The position numbers and the translations under genes are program-made. Below are positions 1-7,473 of a DNA stretch of 41,233 nt, piece by piece. This DNA is from Bacteroidota bacterium (lineage in GTDB: Bacteria; Bacteroidota; Bacteroidia; UBA7662). Each line of letters starts with the position of its first letter. Positions within the stretch are counted from its first letter, which is position 1. The notes under the pieces are model-generated. The model made no database searches. It was not told the DNA's origin and saw only the letters and a list, made by a program, of their open reading frames with translations. Location: assembly GCA_016868485.1 (NCBI GenBank), contig VGGT01000002.1, positions 1-41,233 on the forward strand, given 5' to 3'.

Positions 1-1105
1 GCCGAATCAAATCACTGAGGAAATACATGGCATTTTTCCAGCTGAGCTCAACGATCTTCTTTTTCTCGCCTTGCCTCGGCACCTGGATATCAAGATCAGC
101 CGGTAGACCCTCTACCGCGCGATTCAACAGCAGACGTTTGCTTTCACTGGAGTAGCGGTTGCGGAGTTCTACGATGCCGTACAACAACAGGGTCGCTTCA
201 TCCTCATCGAGGCGGCGCGCGATTTCGAGGTTATGGCTGATCACAATGCGCCCTTGTTGCATGTGTAGAAAATTAACGACGGCCGTATCGTCTTTCATCG
301 CCACACTGAACACATCGGTCTCGGTGATGTCGTGATGCACCACGGACGATTTGGCCTGATACTGCTCGAGCAACTCCATTTTCTTCTTCACGCGTGCAGC
401 TTGCTCGAACCGAAGGTCGGCGGCATGCTGCTTCATTTCATCGCGCAATAAAGCTGCGGCTTTTTGATACTGACCCTTTAAAATAAGACGAATGGCATCG
501 ATCTGTTCCAGGTAGGACTCCTCCGATTGTCGGCCTTCGCATGGGGCGAGGCAATTGCCAATTTGGTATTCGAGGCAGGCGCGGAACTTGCCTCGGGCAA
601 TAGAAAGGGGCGTGAGCGGGAGGCTGCATGTTCGAAGTGGGTAGATGCGGCGCACCAATTCGAGCATGGTGCGCATAGCCAAAACCGAGGGAAATGGACC
701 CAGGTACGTACTGCCGTCGCGCAGGAGGCGGCGGGTCGGGAAAATCCGGGGGAAATGCTCGTTGCGAATCACCAGGTAGGGATACGACTTATCATCCTTA
801 AGTCGAATGTTGTAGCGCGGTTGGTAGGTTTTGATCAGTGAGTTCTCCAACAGAAGCGCGTCCATCTCCGTTTCCGTGAGGGTGAAATCGATGCGGGCGA
901 TGCGGTCGATCATCATCCTCAGACGCCCTTCGCGTTGAAGATCCGGACGGAAATAGCTGGAAACACGCTTGCGCAGATTTTTCGCCTTGCCCACATAGAG
1001 CAGCAGTTCCGATCGATCGTAATACCGGTAAACGCCCGGACTCTCGGGTAAAACGATTTCTAATTGACGGAATTCCTCGGGGCGCACCCGACAAAAATAA
1101 GGCAC
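1..1105 (-). CDS. uvrC: UvrABC system protein C (excinuclease subunit), 3' end cut by window edge
   Basis: This is the nuclease subunit of nucleotide excision repair, which cuts the damaged strand on both sides of a lesion marked by UvrA/UvrB. I translated the minus strand and the frame is open from 1105 to base 1 with no break, about 368 residues. Near the N-terminus is a GIY-YIG nuclease domain (GVYRYYD, then LLYVGKAKNLRKRV), followed by KTYQPRYNIRLKDDKSYPY, the Cys-containing segment CLEYQIGNCLAPCEG, and a UVR helical pair (ARVKKKMELLEQY). Family members are about 600 residues, so the second nuclease (RNase H-like) half and the HhH region lie beyond the window. No ATG is in frame upstream of the GIY-YIG domain; a GTG at 1105 gives VPYFCRVRPEEF and is preceded by an A-rich stretch with GAGAA. 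A second GTG at 1087 is the alternative start. The family call is very secure. Confidence 0.95.
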   Translation of the reverse strand, partial: MPYFCRVRPEEFRQLEIVLPESPGVYRYYDRSELLLYVGKAKNLRKRVSSYFRPDLQREGRLRMMIDRIARIDFTLTETEMDALLLENSLIKTYQPRYNIRLKDDKSYPYLVIRNEHFPRIFPTRRLLRDGSTYLGPFPSVLAMRTMLELVRRIYPLRTCSLPLTPLSIARGKFRACLEYQIGNCLAPCEGRQSEESYLEQIDAIRLILKGQYQKAAALLRDEMKQHAADLRFEQAARVKKKMELLEQYQAKSSVVHHDITETDVFSVAMKDDTAVVNFLHMQQGRIVISHNLEIARRLDEDEATLLLYGIVELRNRYSSESKRLLLNRAVEGLPADLDIQVPRQGEKKKIVELSWKNAMYFLSDLIR

Positions 1106-1159
1106 AACTTTATTCTCTTTTTTTTGTTTTATAATTTCGGTCCATTAAAAGGCAATCAG

Positions 1160-1168
1160 TAGCTTTGT
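1160..1168 (+). promoter_or_regulatory. Probable -7 promoter element for the shikimate cluster
   Basis: TAGCTTTGT matches the Bacteroidota -7 consensus TAnnTTTG. It predicts a transcript start near 1172, so the leader of about 100 nt before the ATG at 1272 would consist almost entirely of the two 16-bp repeat families described separately. Confidence 0.5.
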
Positions 1169-1174
1169 CTTACG

Positions 1175-1222
1175 CTAACCCATGAACACACTAACCCATA
1201 AACACACTAACCCATAAACGCT
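1175..1222. repeat. Tandem repeat, 16-bp unit x3, in the aroG leader
   Basis: Three adjacent 16-bp units begin CTAACCCATGAACACA, then CTAACCCATAAACACA, then CTAACCCATAAACGCT. Copies differ at one to three positions. The array begins almost exactly at the predicted transcript start of the downstream gene and so lies in its 5' untranslated leader. Confidence 0.9.
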
Positions 1223-1229
1223 TCGACCC

Positions 1230-1261
1230 GAGTCCAAATCGCCCCGAGTCCAAATCACCCT
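1230..1261. repeat. Second tandem repeat, 16-bp unit x2, in the aroG leader
   Basis: GAGTCCAAATCGCCCC is followed directly by GAGTCCAAATCACCCT and a partial third copy (GAGCCAAAAT) that runs into the start codon region. The unit is unrelated to the preceding array but has the same 16-bp period. Confidence 0.88.
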
Positions 1262-1271
1262 GAGCCAAAAT

Positions 1272-2354
1272 ATGATTCATAAGTCAGCCTGGAACAAGCA
1301 CAACCGACAAATGCTCATCGCGGGTCCGTGTAGTGCCGAATCGCCGCAACAATTTTCAGAAAGCATACAAGGAATCTTGCCTGCGCAGCCTGATTTGATT
1401 CGCGCGGGCATTTGGAAACCACGTACCAAGCCTGGGCATTTTGAGGGCTTAGGGGCATCCGCGCTCGGGTGGACACACGAAATAGCCCAGCAGTTTGGTG
1501 TTCCATTGATGGTTGAAGTGGGCTCGGCTGAGCATGTAGAACAGGTCTTGGAGGCCGGAATTCGTCATGTATGGATCGGGGCGCGTACCACAGTGAATCC
1601 ATTTATGGTCCAGGAAATCGCTACCGCACTGGAAGGCAGCGCAATAGCCGTTCTGGTCAAAAATCCGGTGAGTCCAGATATTGAACTGTGGTCGGGAGCC
1701 ATCGAGCGGCTGTCTAAAGCCGGAATTGAACAACTTGGCGCAGTGCACCGGGGGTTCACGGGTTATGGCCGTACCTTGTACCGCAACCATCCCTCTTGGG
1801 AAATCCCCATTGAGCTGAGGCGCCGATATCCCAATATGCTCATCCTATGTGATCCCAGCCACATCTCGGGCGATCGCCTACTCGTGCCGGAAGTGGCGCA
1901 AATGGCACTTGATTTGGAGTTCGACGGGTTGATGGTGGAGTCGCACGTAAGCCCGGATTCGGCTCTTTCCGACGCCAAACAGCAACTCACCCCTCAGGCA
2001 CTGTTGGATATGCTTGCGCGCCTGGTACACCGTAATCTCCAAAGCACCGATGGGGTGGTGAATGCGCGGCTCGAGCAACTTCGTGCGCAGATCGACGGGG
2101 TTGATGCCCAAATCATTTCGCTGCTTCAAAAGCGAATGATGCTGGTGGATGATATTGGATCGGTTAAGGAAGAATTCGACATCACCATTTTGCAACACGA
2201 TAGGTGGACGGAAATTTTGAAAACCCGACAAGCGTGGGCAACCCAACTGAACCCCGATTTTGTGCAGCAAATGTTGTTTCTTATCCACCAGGAAAGCATC
2301 GATCGACAGGCTGAACGTTTTCGGCATGCCCGCGCAACCGAACTTCTCGAATAA
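1272..2354 (+). CDS. Bifunctional 3-deoxy-7-phosphoheptulonate synthase / chorismate mutase
   Basis: The 360-residue protein catalyses the first shikimate step (PEP plus erythrose 4-phosphate to DAHP) and, through a second domain, conversion of chorismate to prephenate. Residues 1-260 are a type I-beta (KDO8P synthase-like) DAHP synthase: AGPCSAE at 17-23, RAGIWKPRT at 44-52, WIGARTTVNPF at 101-111, VKNP at 129-132, HRGF at 159-162 and CDPSH at 193-197. Residues about 265-345 are an AroQ-type helical chorismate mutase (LEQLRAQIDGVDAQIISLL, then KRMMLVDDIGSVKE). The CM domain of such fusions is often the feedback sensor in Bacteroidota; that is inferred here. It is the first gene of the aro cluster, with its own -7 element and an unusual repeat-filled leader. 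The start ATG has no clear Shine-Dalgarno sequence. Family names in use are aroF, aroG or aroA(G), so no symbol is given. Confidence 0.93.
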   Translation: MIHKSAWNKHNRQMLIAGPCSAESPQQFSESIQGILPAQPDLIRAGIWKPRTKPGHFEGLGASALGWTHEIAQQFGVPLMVEVGSAEHVEQVLEAGIRHVWIGARTTVNPFMVQEIATALEGSAIAVLVKNPVSPDIELWSGAIERLSKAGIEQLGAVHRGFTGYGRTLYRNHPSWEIPIELRRRYPNMLILCDPSHISGDRLLVPEVAQMALDLEFDGLMVESHVSPDSALSDAKQQLTPQALLDMLARLVHRNLQSTDGVVNARLEQLRAQIDGVDAQIISLLQKRMMLVDDIGSVKEEFDITILQHDRWTEILKTRQAWATQLNPDFVQQMLFLIHQESIDRQAERFRHARATELLE

Positions 2355-2380
2355 GAATTCGGTCAAAATCGCTTCAAACC

Positions 2381-2416
2381 CCTCGAACCCCTCGAAACCC
2401 TCGAAACCCTCGATTA
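2381..2416. repeat. 9-bp tandem repeat x4 between DAHP synthase and aroB
   Basis: Units CCTCGAACC, CCTCGAAAC, CCTCGAAAC and CCTCGATTA, with a decayed copy before them (CTTCAAACC), fill the 67-bp gap between the upstream stop codon and the aroB ATG. The array ends in TTAAGGAA directly before the start codon. In the aroB frame it is open and would read as NPSNPSKPSKPS if translation began farther upstream. Confidence 0.88.
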
Positions 2417-2421
2417 AGGAA

Positions 2422-3474
2422 ATGGTTGCCCGATACTATACGCTTCACCCGCTGATTCAGCCGAAAAACACGGTAGAATGGATCATTAAATGGCGCAATA
2501 AGGAGGAGCTGGAGCAATTGGTCGTTTTTTGCGACAGCAATACCCGATACCTGGCTCAGCCGCTGGCGGAAGCCGTCGACGCCTTGTGCTTGGAAGTGCC
2601 AGCCGGCGAGGAAAATAAAAACCTACAGCAGGCCGAACGACTGTGGCAGGCACTGCGCACGGCAGAAGCGAGTCGCAAAACAGGATGGATCAATGTTGGC
2701 GGCGGGATGGTATGCGATTTGGGTGGATTTGTGGCCTCCAACTACATGCGAGGCATTCCATTGGTGCACATCCCCACCACATTATTGGCGCAAATCGACG
2801 CAGCGCTGTGTGGAAAAACCGCCGTCAACATGGGCCCGTGGAAAAACCAAATCGGGACGTATTACCTTCCGGAGGCGGTGCTGCTTGATTCAGCGATGCT
2901 CAAGAACCTACCGGCGGAGGAGGTGCTTAATGGCAAGGCGGAGATGTTCAAGCACGGACTCATCGAGGACGTTGGGCTCATCGATTATCTGGAAAAGCTA
3001 CCCCCCAATACGATGCCGGGGCTCGGGTGGGTTCGGCGTGCAGCAGAGGTTAAAATGTACTGGGCAGGTGTCGATCCGCACGAAAAAAGCCACCGCAAGA
3101 TTTTGAACACCGGCCATACGGTGGCGCATGCCCTGGAGGCCTGGTACCTCGCTCAAGGTCAAACCATACCGCATGGTCAAGCCGTTTGGGCCGGGCTCAT
3201 GGCGGAAGGCTGGCTGGCTGTGCAGGCCGGATTGGTGACCGAGGAGGGTGCATTGGTGTGGATGTTGGACATTCCGCGCTTCGTGACACCCAGAAATTGG
3301 CCCAAGACAGCCGATTGGTTGCCCTGGATGGCCGCCGATAAAAAGAATAAGGCGGGTAAAATCGGATTCAGTCTGCCTACCTATCCAGGAAATTGCCTCA
3401 CCGATCAGTACCTCAGTCCAAAAGAAGTCGGCATTCTGCTGAGAAAGTTTGATCTCAACACATGGCTGAGCTGA
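2422..3474 (+). CDS. aroB: 3-dehydroquinate synthase
   Basis: The 350-residue enzyme converts DAHP to 3-dehydroquinate using NAD and a divalent metal. Visible family features are the nucleotide-binding stretch GGGMVCDLGGF at 93-103, IPTTLLAQIDAALCGKTAVN near 117-136, and the three metal ligands E174 (GKAEMFKHG), H232 (NTGHTVAHALE) and H251 (IPHGQAVWAG), plus DKKNK at 306-310. The open frame continues upstream to 2260 inside the previous gene, but the ATG at 2422 gives a normal family length and follows TAAGGA. Starting upstream would add the low-complexity NPS/KPS repeat. The 3' end overlaps aroA by 13 bp, so the two are probably translationally coupled. Confidence 0.95.
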   Translation: MVARYYTLHPLIQPKNTVEWIIKWRNKEELEQLVVFCDSNTRYLAQPLAEAVDALCLEVPAGEENKNLQQAERLWQALRTAEASRKTGWINVGGGMVCDLGGFVASNYMRGIPLVHIPTTLLAQIDAALCGKTAVNMGPWKNQIGTYYLPEAVLLDSAMLKNLPAEEVLNGKAEMFKHGLIEDVGLIDYLEKLPPNTMPGLGWVRRAAEVKMYWAGVDPHEKSHRKILNTGHTVAHALEAWYLAQGQTIPHGQAVWAGLMAEGWLAVQAGLVTEEGALVWMLDIPRFVTPRNWPKTADWLPWMAADKKNKAGKIGFSLPTYPGNCLTDQYLSPKEVGILLRKFDLNTWLS

Positions 3475-4874
3475 GTTTGCCTGTTGGCCGGGTACCCCAA
3501 TTCAAAGGCGAGGTGGAGGTGCCGGGTTCAAAAAGCATCAGCAACCGCTTGCTTCTGATGAATTACCTGGCGGGCGATCCGCTGGCCAGTATTCGGGGAT
3601 TATCGACCGCCGGCGACACCCTGCGCATGCAAAGCGTATTGGCCGCTCTTAAGTTGCCCCATTCCGATGGGGAAGTTGGTGTTGGGGATGCGGGTACCGT
3701 CATGCGGTTTGTGTTGCCGTTGCTTTGCCTCACCCCAGGTACGCACCACATGACCGGCACCGAACGCGCCCACGAGCGCCCGATTGGTCCGCTCGTCGAC
3801 GCCCTTCGCCTTTTAGGTGCTCAAATTCAATACCTGGGACGTGCGGGATGCCTCCCCCTAAAGATTGAAGGGGGCACAGCATTGAGGATGCCCGACGGCC
3901 TCGATGCTTTACCCATCGATGCCGGCATGAGCTCACAATTTGTATCGGCTTTGATGATGCTGGCGCCCTGCATCGAGGGCGGCCTGCGCTTAAGGATGAT
4001 CGCCCGTGCCGTTTCTCGACCCTATCTCCGGCTTACACGCGATCTGATGCGCGAATGGGGCGTTCCGATAGAATTCATCCATGAAAATAACATCAATATT
4101 CCTCAGTGTACATACCATCCGCCCGCAAGGGTGGAGGTCGAACCCGATTGGTCGTCGGCGGCCTACTGGCTCGCATGGACGGCCCTCATGCCTCAATCGG
4201 AGTTGTTTGTGCCGAATTTAAAACGCGGCAGCGTGCAAGCCGATGCCATCTGTGTCGACGCTTTCGCGGATCTCGGTGTTCACGCTATAGAAAGGGATGG
4301 CGGACTTTTACTGAGCAATTGTCCGATGAAGATGCCTTATGCATCAACCGATCAAACGAAAAATATGATGTCTTGTGCATCGACCGATCAAACGAAAAAT
4401 CCGATGTCTGCGGAATGGCTCAAGTATGCCGACCCTGGTTCATCAACCTTCAAGCCAGGCGAGGGGCATTCAACCCTCCATTTCAGCGGGCTAGATTCCC
4501 CCGATCTCATACCAACGGCCATGGTTTTATGTGCCTTAAAAGGCCGAGCGGCCCGGTTCACGGAACTCGAAACCCTTCGTGAGAAGGAAAGCGACCGCTT
4601 AGGTGGTTTGATGCATGGTTTACGTTCGTTAGGTGCCCGGATTGATGAAAGAGAACCAGGATCCTATAGGTTGATGCAGGGCATCCCCCAAGCGAGCACT
4701 CAAGGTCAGGTTTACGATTTACATACGCAGGGCGACCACCGAATGGCCATGGCGTTTAGCCTGCTCGCAAGCCACGGATATGGGGTCCGCCCGGATCGCC
4801 CCGAAGTGGTGGGCAAATCGTACCCCGGCTACTGGCATGCATTGGAACGACTGGGGATGCGTTGGCAGCCTTAA
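3462..4874 (+). CDS. aroA: 3-phosphoshikimate 1-carboxyvinyltransferase (EPSP synthase) with a repeat insertion
   Basis: It transfers the enolpyruvyl group of PEP to shikimate 3-phosphate. All signature elements are present: PGSKSISNR at 21-29, GDAGTVMRF at 75-83, GTERAHERPI at 99-108, DAGMSSQF at 153-160, VEPDWSSAAYW at 226-236, SPDLIPT at 346-352, TLREKESDR at 371-379, GDHRMAMAF at 424-432 and KSYPGY at 452-457. At 470 residues it is longer than the usual 410-450. The excess includes residues 293-316, a 12-residue direct repeat (YASTDQTKNMMS, then CASTDQTKNPMS) encoded by a 36-bp tandem duplication, between the VEPD segment and the SPDL segment. The frame is intact and all catalytic regions remain, so a working enzyme with an expanded surface loop is likely. 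It overlaps aroB by 13 bp. Confidence 0.95.
   Translation: MAELSLPVGRVPQFKGEVEVPGSKSISNRLLLMNYLAGDPLASIRGLSTAGDTLRMQSVLAALKLPHSDGEVGVGDAGTVMRFVLPLLCLTPGTHHMTGTERAHERPIGPLVDALRLLGAQIQYLGRAGCLPLKIEGGTALRMPDGLDALPIDAGMSSQFVSALMMLAPCIEGGLRLRMIARAVSRPYLRLTRDLMREWGVPIEFIHENNINIPQCTYHPPARVEVEPDWSSAAYWLAWTALMPQSELFVPNLKRGSVQADAICVDAFADLGVHAIERDGGLLLSNCPMKMPYASTDQTKNMMSCASTDQTKNPMSAEWLKYADPGSSTFKPGEGHSTLHFSGLDSPDLIPTAMVLCALKGRAARFTELETLREKESDRLGGLMHGLRSLGARIDEREPGSYRLMQGIPQASTQGQVYDLHTQGDHRMAMAFSLLASHGYGVRPDRPEVVGKSYPGYWHALERLGMRWQP
4338..4409. repeat. 36-bp tandem duplication inside aroA
   Basis: Two adjacent 36-bp copies share TGCATCAACCGATCAAACGA or its near-identical form and differ at only a few bases. 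The unit is a multiple of three and keeps the reading frame, adding 12 residues. Confidence 0.92.
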
Positions 4875-4878
4875 ACCT

Positions 4879-4887
4879 TATATTTGT
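4879..4887 (+). promoter_or_regulatory. Probable -7 promoter element for aroC
   Basis: TATATTTGT matches TAnnTTTG and lies 5 bp after the aroA stop codon, 36 bp before the aroC ATG. It suggests aroC has its own promoter in addition to read-through from the cluster. Confidence 0.45.
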
Positions 4888-4923
4888 CGTTTTGAGTCGA
4901 CACAGCACCAAGGCACGGCCTCA

Positions 4924-6003
4924 ATGTCCGGTAATTCGATAGGAAGTTTATTTCGGGTAACCACCTGGGGCGAATCGCACGGCCCAGCCATCGGTGCTGT
5001 CATTGATGGTTGCCCAGCCGGTCTGACCATAGATCCGGTTTTCATTGCCCAGCAATTGGCCAGAAGGAGACCTGGACAAAGCGATTTGGCCAGTCCACGC
5101 CAAGAATTAGACGAATGTGCGGTACTTTCAGGTGTCTTCGAAGGGGTGAGTCTGGGTACCCCGATTTCTTTGTTGATTAATAATACCAACCAGCGACCGG
5201 TCGATTATGAGCATCTGCGCGACGTATACCGACCTTCTCATGCCGATTATACCTATGAGGCGCGATACGGAATTCGCGATCATCGAGGAGGAGGGCGCAG
5301 TTCTGCCCGTGAAACGGCCGCGCGTGTGGCCGCCGGAGCCGTGGCACAGCTTTTTCTACGCACATTAACGGTTCAAATTCATGCCTTTGTTTCAAGAATC
5401 GGTGCGATTACGCTGGATGTGCCGTATCAGGATCTTGACATGCGAACGGCAGCCGATTCGGTGGTCGGTTGCCCGCATCCGGCTACCGCCCAACGAATGG
5501 CCGACCACATTGCCGAGGTAAAAGAAGAAGCTGATTCACTCGGGGGTATCATTCGTTGTGTCGTTCAGGGTGTGCCTGCGGGTTGGGGCGACCCGGTTTT
5601 TGACCGCCTGGAAGCCGATTTGGGTAAGGCCATACTGTCGATCAATGCGGTCAAGGGAGTTTCGTTTGGTGCTGGTTTCGAAGCCGCGAGGGGTAAGGGA
5701 TCTGAATATAATGACACCTATTCCATGATCGACGGGAAAGTCATATCGGTCACGAACCACTCAGGGGGCATCCAAGGAGGCATAAGCAATGGGACCGACC
5801 TCATTATGGATGTGGCATTCAAACCCGTTTCTTCCATTCCAAGGAAGCAGAATACAATTGACCGACAGGGCAATCCCATCGAATTGGCGATCGGCGGACG
5901 CCACGACCCCTGTGTCGTTCCGCGTGCCTTGCCCATCGTTGAAGCCATGACCGCCCTTGTTTTGGCCGATCACGCGCTGCGTGCGCGCACTGCAAGAATT
6001 TGA
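4924..6003 (+). CDS. aroC: Chorismate synthase
   Basis: The 359-residue FMN-dependent enzyme makes chorismate from EPSP, the last common aromatic step. Family motifs are RVTTWGESHGPAIG at 11-24, VIDGCPAG near 27-33, RPSHADYTYEARYGIRDHR about 103-121, GGGRSSARETAARVAAGA at 122-139, SGGIQGGISNGTD in the C-terminal half and GRHDPCVVPRA near the end. The open frame extends upstream into aroA, but the ATG at 4924 matches the conserved N-terminus (SGNSIGSLFRVTTWGESHG). It completes the plus-strand series DAHP synthase - aroB - aroA - aroC. Dehydroquinate dehydratase, shikimate dehydrogenase and shikimate kinase are not in the window. Confidence 0.96.
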   Translation: MSGNSIGSLFRVTTWGESHGPAIGAVIDGCPAGLTIDPVFIAQQLARRRPGQSDLASPRQELDECAVLSGVFEGVSLGTPISLLINNTNQRPVDYEHLRDVYRPSHADYTYEARYGIRDHRGGGRSSARETAARVAAGAVAQLFLRTLTVQIHAFVSRIGAITLDVPYQDLDMRTAADSVVGCPHPATAQRMADHIAEVKEEADSLGGIIRCVVQGVPAGWGDPVFDRLEADLGKAILSINAVKGVSFGAGFEAARGKGSEYNDTYSMIDGKVISVTNHSGGIQGGISNGTDLIMDVAFKPVSSIPRKQNTIDRQGNPIELAIGGRHDPCVVPRALPIVEAMTALVLADHALRARTARI

Positions 6004-6025
6004 ATCATCAACCCATACTCCAGAC

Positions 6026-7366
6026 ATGTCAACCCCAATAGAAAGCAAATCTCCAGTGGAGCATCAAAAGTCCCGAGGCTTTCCCATGCATCTTCAGATC
6101 CTAACCGGTTTGTTGCTGGGGGTGTTGTTCGGGATTGGATCGAGTGCAATCGGTTGGAATGATTGGGTGGTCGATTGGGTGAAGCCTTTTGGAACGCTTT
6201 TCGTGAATTTGTTGAAGCTCATTGCCGCTCCATTGGTGCTGGCCTCTCTGGTGGTGGGGGTTTCGGGCCTGTCGGATGTGGGCAAGTTGTCGCGGCTTGG
6301 AGGACGGACCATAGCCCTGTATATGTCCACTACTGTTCTGGCCATCAGCATTGGTTTATTGGTGGTGAATTGGGCGCAACCGGGTCAGTACATTACCCCA
6401 GAGCAACGCGATGCACTGAAGGAACGGTTTTCTAGTCAGGCCGCAAGCAAGGCCGAAACGGCCAAGCAGGTAACCGAGCAGAGTCCGCTTCAGCCCCTGG
6501 TCGACACCGTACCCTCCAATATTTTCGATGCGCTCACCGACAACACCCAAATGTTGCAGGTCGTGTTTTTTGCCCTGTTTTTTGGCATAGGTATTATTCT
6601 TCTGCCCCGACAAAAAACGGTTGTTGTACGCGACTTCTTCGAGTCGGTCAATGAGATCATCCTCAAATTGGTGGAAGTGATTATGAAAGGTGCCCCATTG
6701 GGCGTATTCGCTTTATTGGCGTCGCTGGTGGCCGACTTTGCAGGAGACGACCCTCGTGCTGCCCTCGAATTGCTCAAGGCGCTGGGTGCTTACGCGCTGA
6801 CTGTGGTTGCCGGACTCGCGGTGGTGTTGTTTGTGGTTTATCCTATTTTTCTCTGGCTCGGCGCTCGGTATCCGACCGCTGACTTTTTTAGGGGGATGGT
6901 ACCCGCTCAATTATTGGCATTTTCGACGAGTTCGAGCAATGCAACGCTGCCAGTTACCCTAGAGCGGGTCGAGCAAAATCTGGGGGTGTCGGGCGAGGTG
7001 GCCGGTTTCGTTTTGCCTTTGGGTGCAACCATCAATATGGACGGTACCAGCCTTTATCAAGCTGTGGCAACCGTTTTTATCGCCCAAGCATTTGGTATTC
7101 CCCTCGACTGGGGCGATCAGTTGACGATTGTGCTCACGGCTACATTGGCCTCAATCGGCTCCGCTGGGGTTCCGGGCGCTGGCATGGTCATGCTGGTGGT
7201 GGTTCTGGAATCGGTCGGTCTCGATCCCGCAGGTATTGCCCTCATTATGGCGGTCGATCGCATCTTGGATATGGCCAGAACGGTGGTCAATGTGAGTGGT
7301 GATGCTATGGTAGCTGTATTGGTGGCCCGTAGATCGAACGATTTATCTGTTCTGCCATCAAAATGA
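6026..7366 (+). CDS. Dicarboxylate/amino acid:cation symporter (DAACS, GltP/GltT-like)
   Basis: The 446-residue inner-membrane protein belongs to the SLC1/DAACS family, which imports glutamate, aspartate or C4-dicarboxylates with Na+ or H+. It has multiple hydrophobic segments from residue 24 on, the re-entrant loop TSSSNATLPVT at 301-311, NMDGTSLY at 337-344, the second loop GSAGVPGAG at 378-386, and the last helix DRILDMARTVVNVSGDAM at 411-428. D415, R418, N422 and D426 correspond to the acidic-substrate-binding positions of this family, so an acidic amino acid or dicarboxylate is favoured over neutral amino acids. A long polar loop at about 121-165 follows TM3. The start ATG at 6026 follows the aroC stop by 22 bp. 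The stop codon lies in a 21-bp tandem duplication. Confidence 0.9.
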   Translation: MSTPIESKSPVEHQKSRGFPMHLQILTGLLLGVLFGIGSSAIGWNDWVVDWVKPFGTLFVNLLKLIAAPLVLASLVVGVSGLSDVGKLSRLGGRTIALYMSTTVLAISIGLLVVNWAQPGQYITPEQRDALKERFSSQAASKAETAKQVTEQSPLQPLVDTVPSNIFDALTDNTQMLQVVFFALFFGIGIILLPRQKTVVVRDFFESVNEIILKLVEVIMKGAPLGVFALLASLVADFAGDDPRAALELLKALGAYALTVVAGLAVVLFVVYPIFLWLGARYPTADFFRGMVPAQLLAFSTSSSNATLPVTLERVEQNLGVSGEVAGFVLPLGATINMDGTSLYQAVATVFIAQAFGIPLDWGDQLTIVLTATLASIGSAGVPGAGMVMLVVVLESVGLDPAGIALIMAVDRILDMARTVVNVSGDAMVAVLVARRSNDLSVLPSK

Positions 7367-7405
7367 TGCCCAGAATCTCTGCATTGATGCCCAGAATCTC
7401 CGCGA
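7364..7405. repeat. 21-bp tandem duplication containing the symporter stop codon
   Basis: The two copies share TGATGCCCAGAATCTC followed by TGCAT or CGCGA. The first copy starts with the TGA stop of the symporter gene, so the duplication covers the gene end and the first bases after it. Confidence 0.88.
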
Positions 7406-7429
7406 TTTTCTTTATTCATTATTTTTTCG

Positions 7430-7438
7430 TACCTTCGC
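7430..7438 (+). promoter_or_regulatory. Probable -7 promoter element for rpsA
   Basis: TACCTTCGC fits TAnnTTTG with one change. The same TAnnTTCGC form recurs before yqgE and the Gfo/Idh gene in this window. It predicts a leader of about 30 nt containing the Shine-Dalgarno-like AGGAAGGA at 7457-7464. Confidence 0.45.
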
Positions 7439-7473
7439 CCCGCCTTAAACCCAGGCAGGAAGGAATTTAATTA

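Noticed and set aside
1..1105. Frameshifted or degraded uvrC
   Set aside because: Direct translation of the minus strand gives one uninterrupted UvrC frame; the gene only lacks an ATG start and is cut by the window edge.
2260..2421. Longer AroB starting inside the upstream gene
   Set aside because: The added residues come from the overlap and the 9-bp array (NPS/KPS), and ATG 2422 gives normal AroB length with a ribosome binding sequence.
3462..4874. aroA as a pseudogene because of the duplication
   Set aside because: The duplication is in frame and every catalytic motif on both sides is intact.
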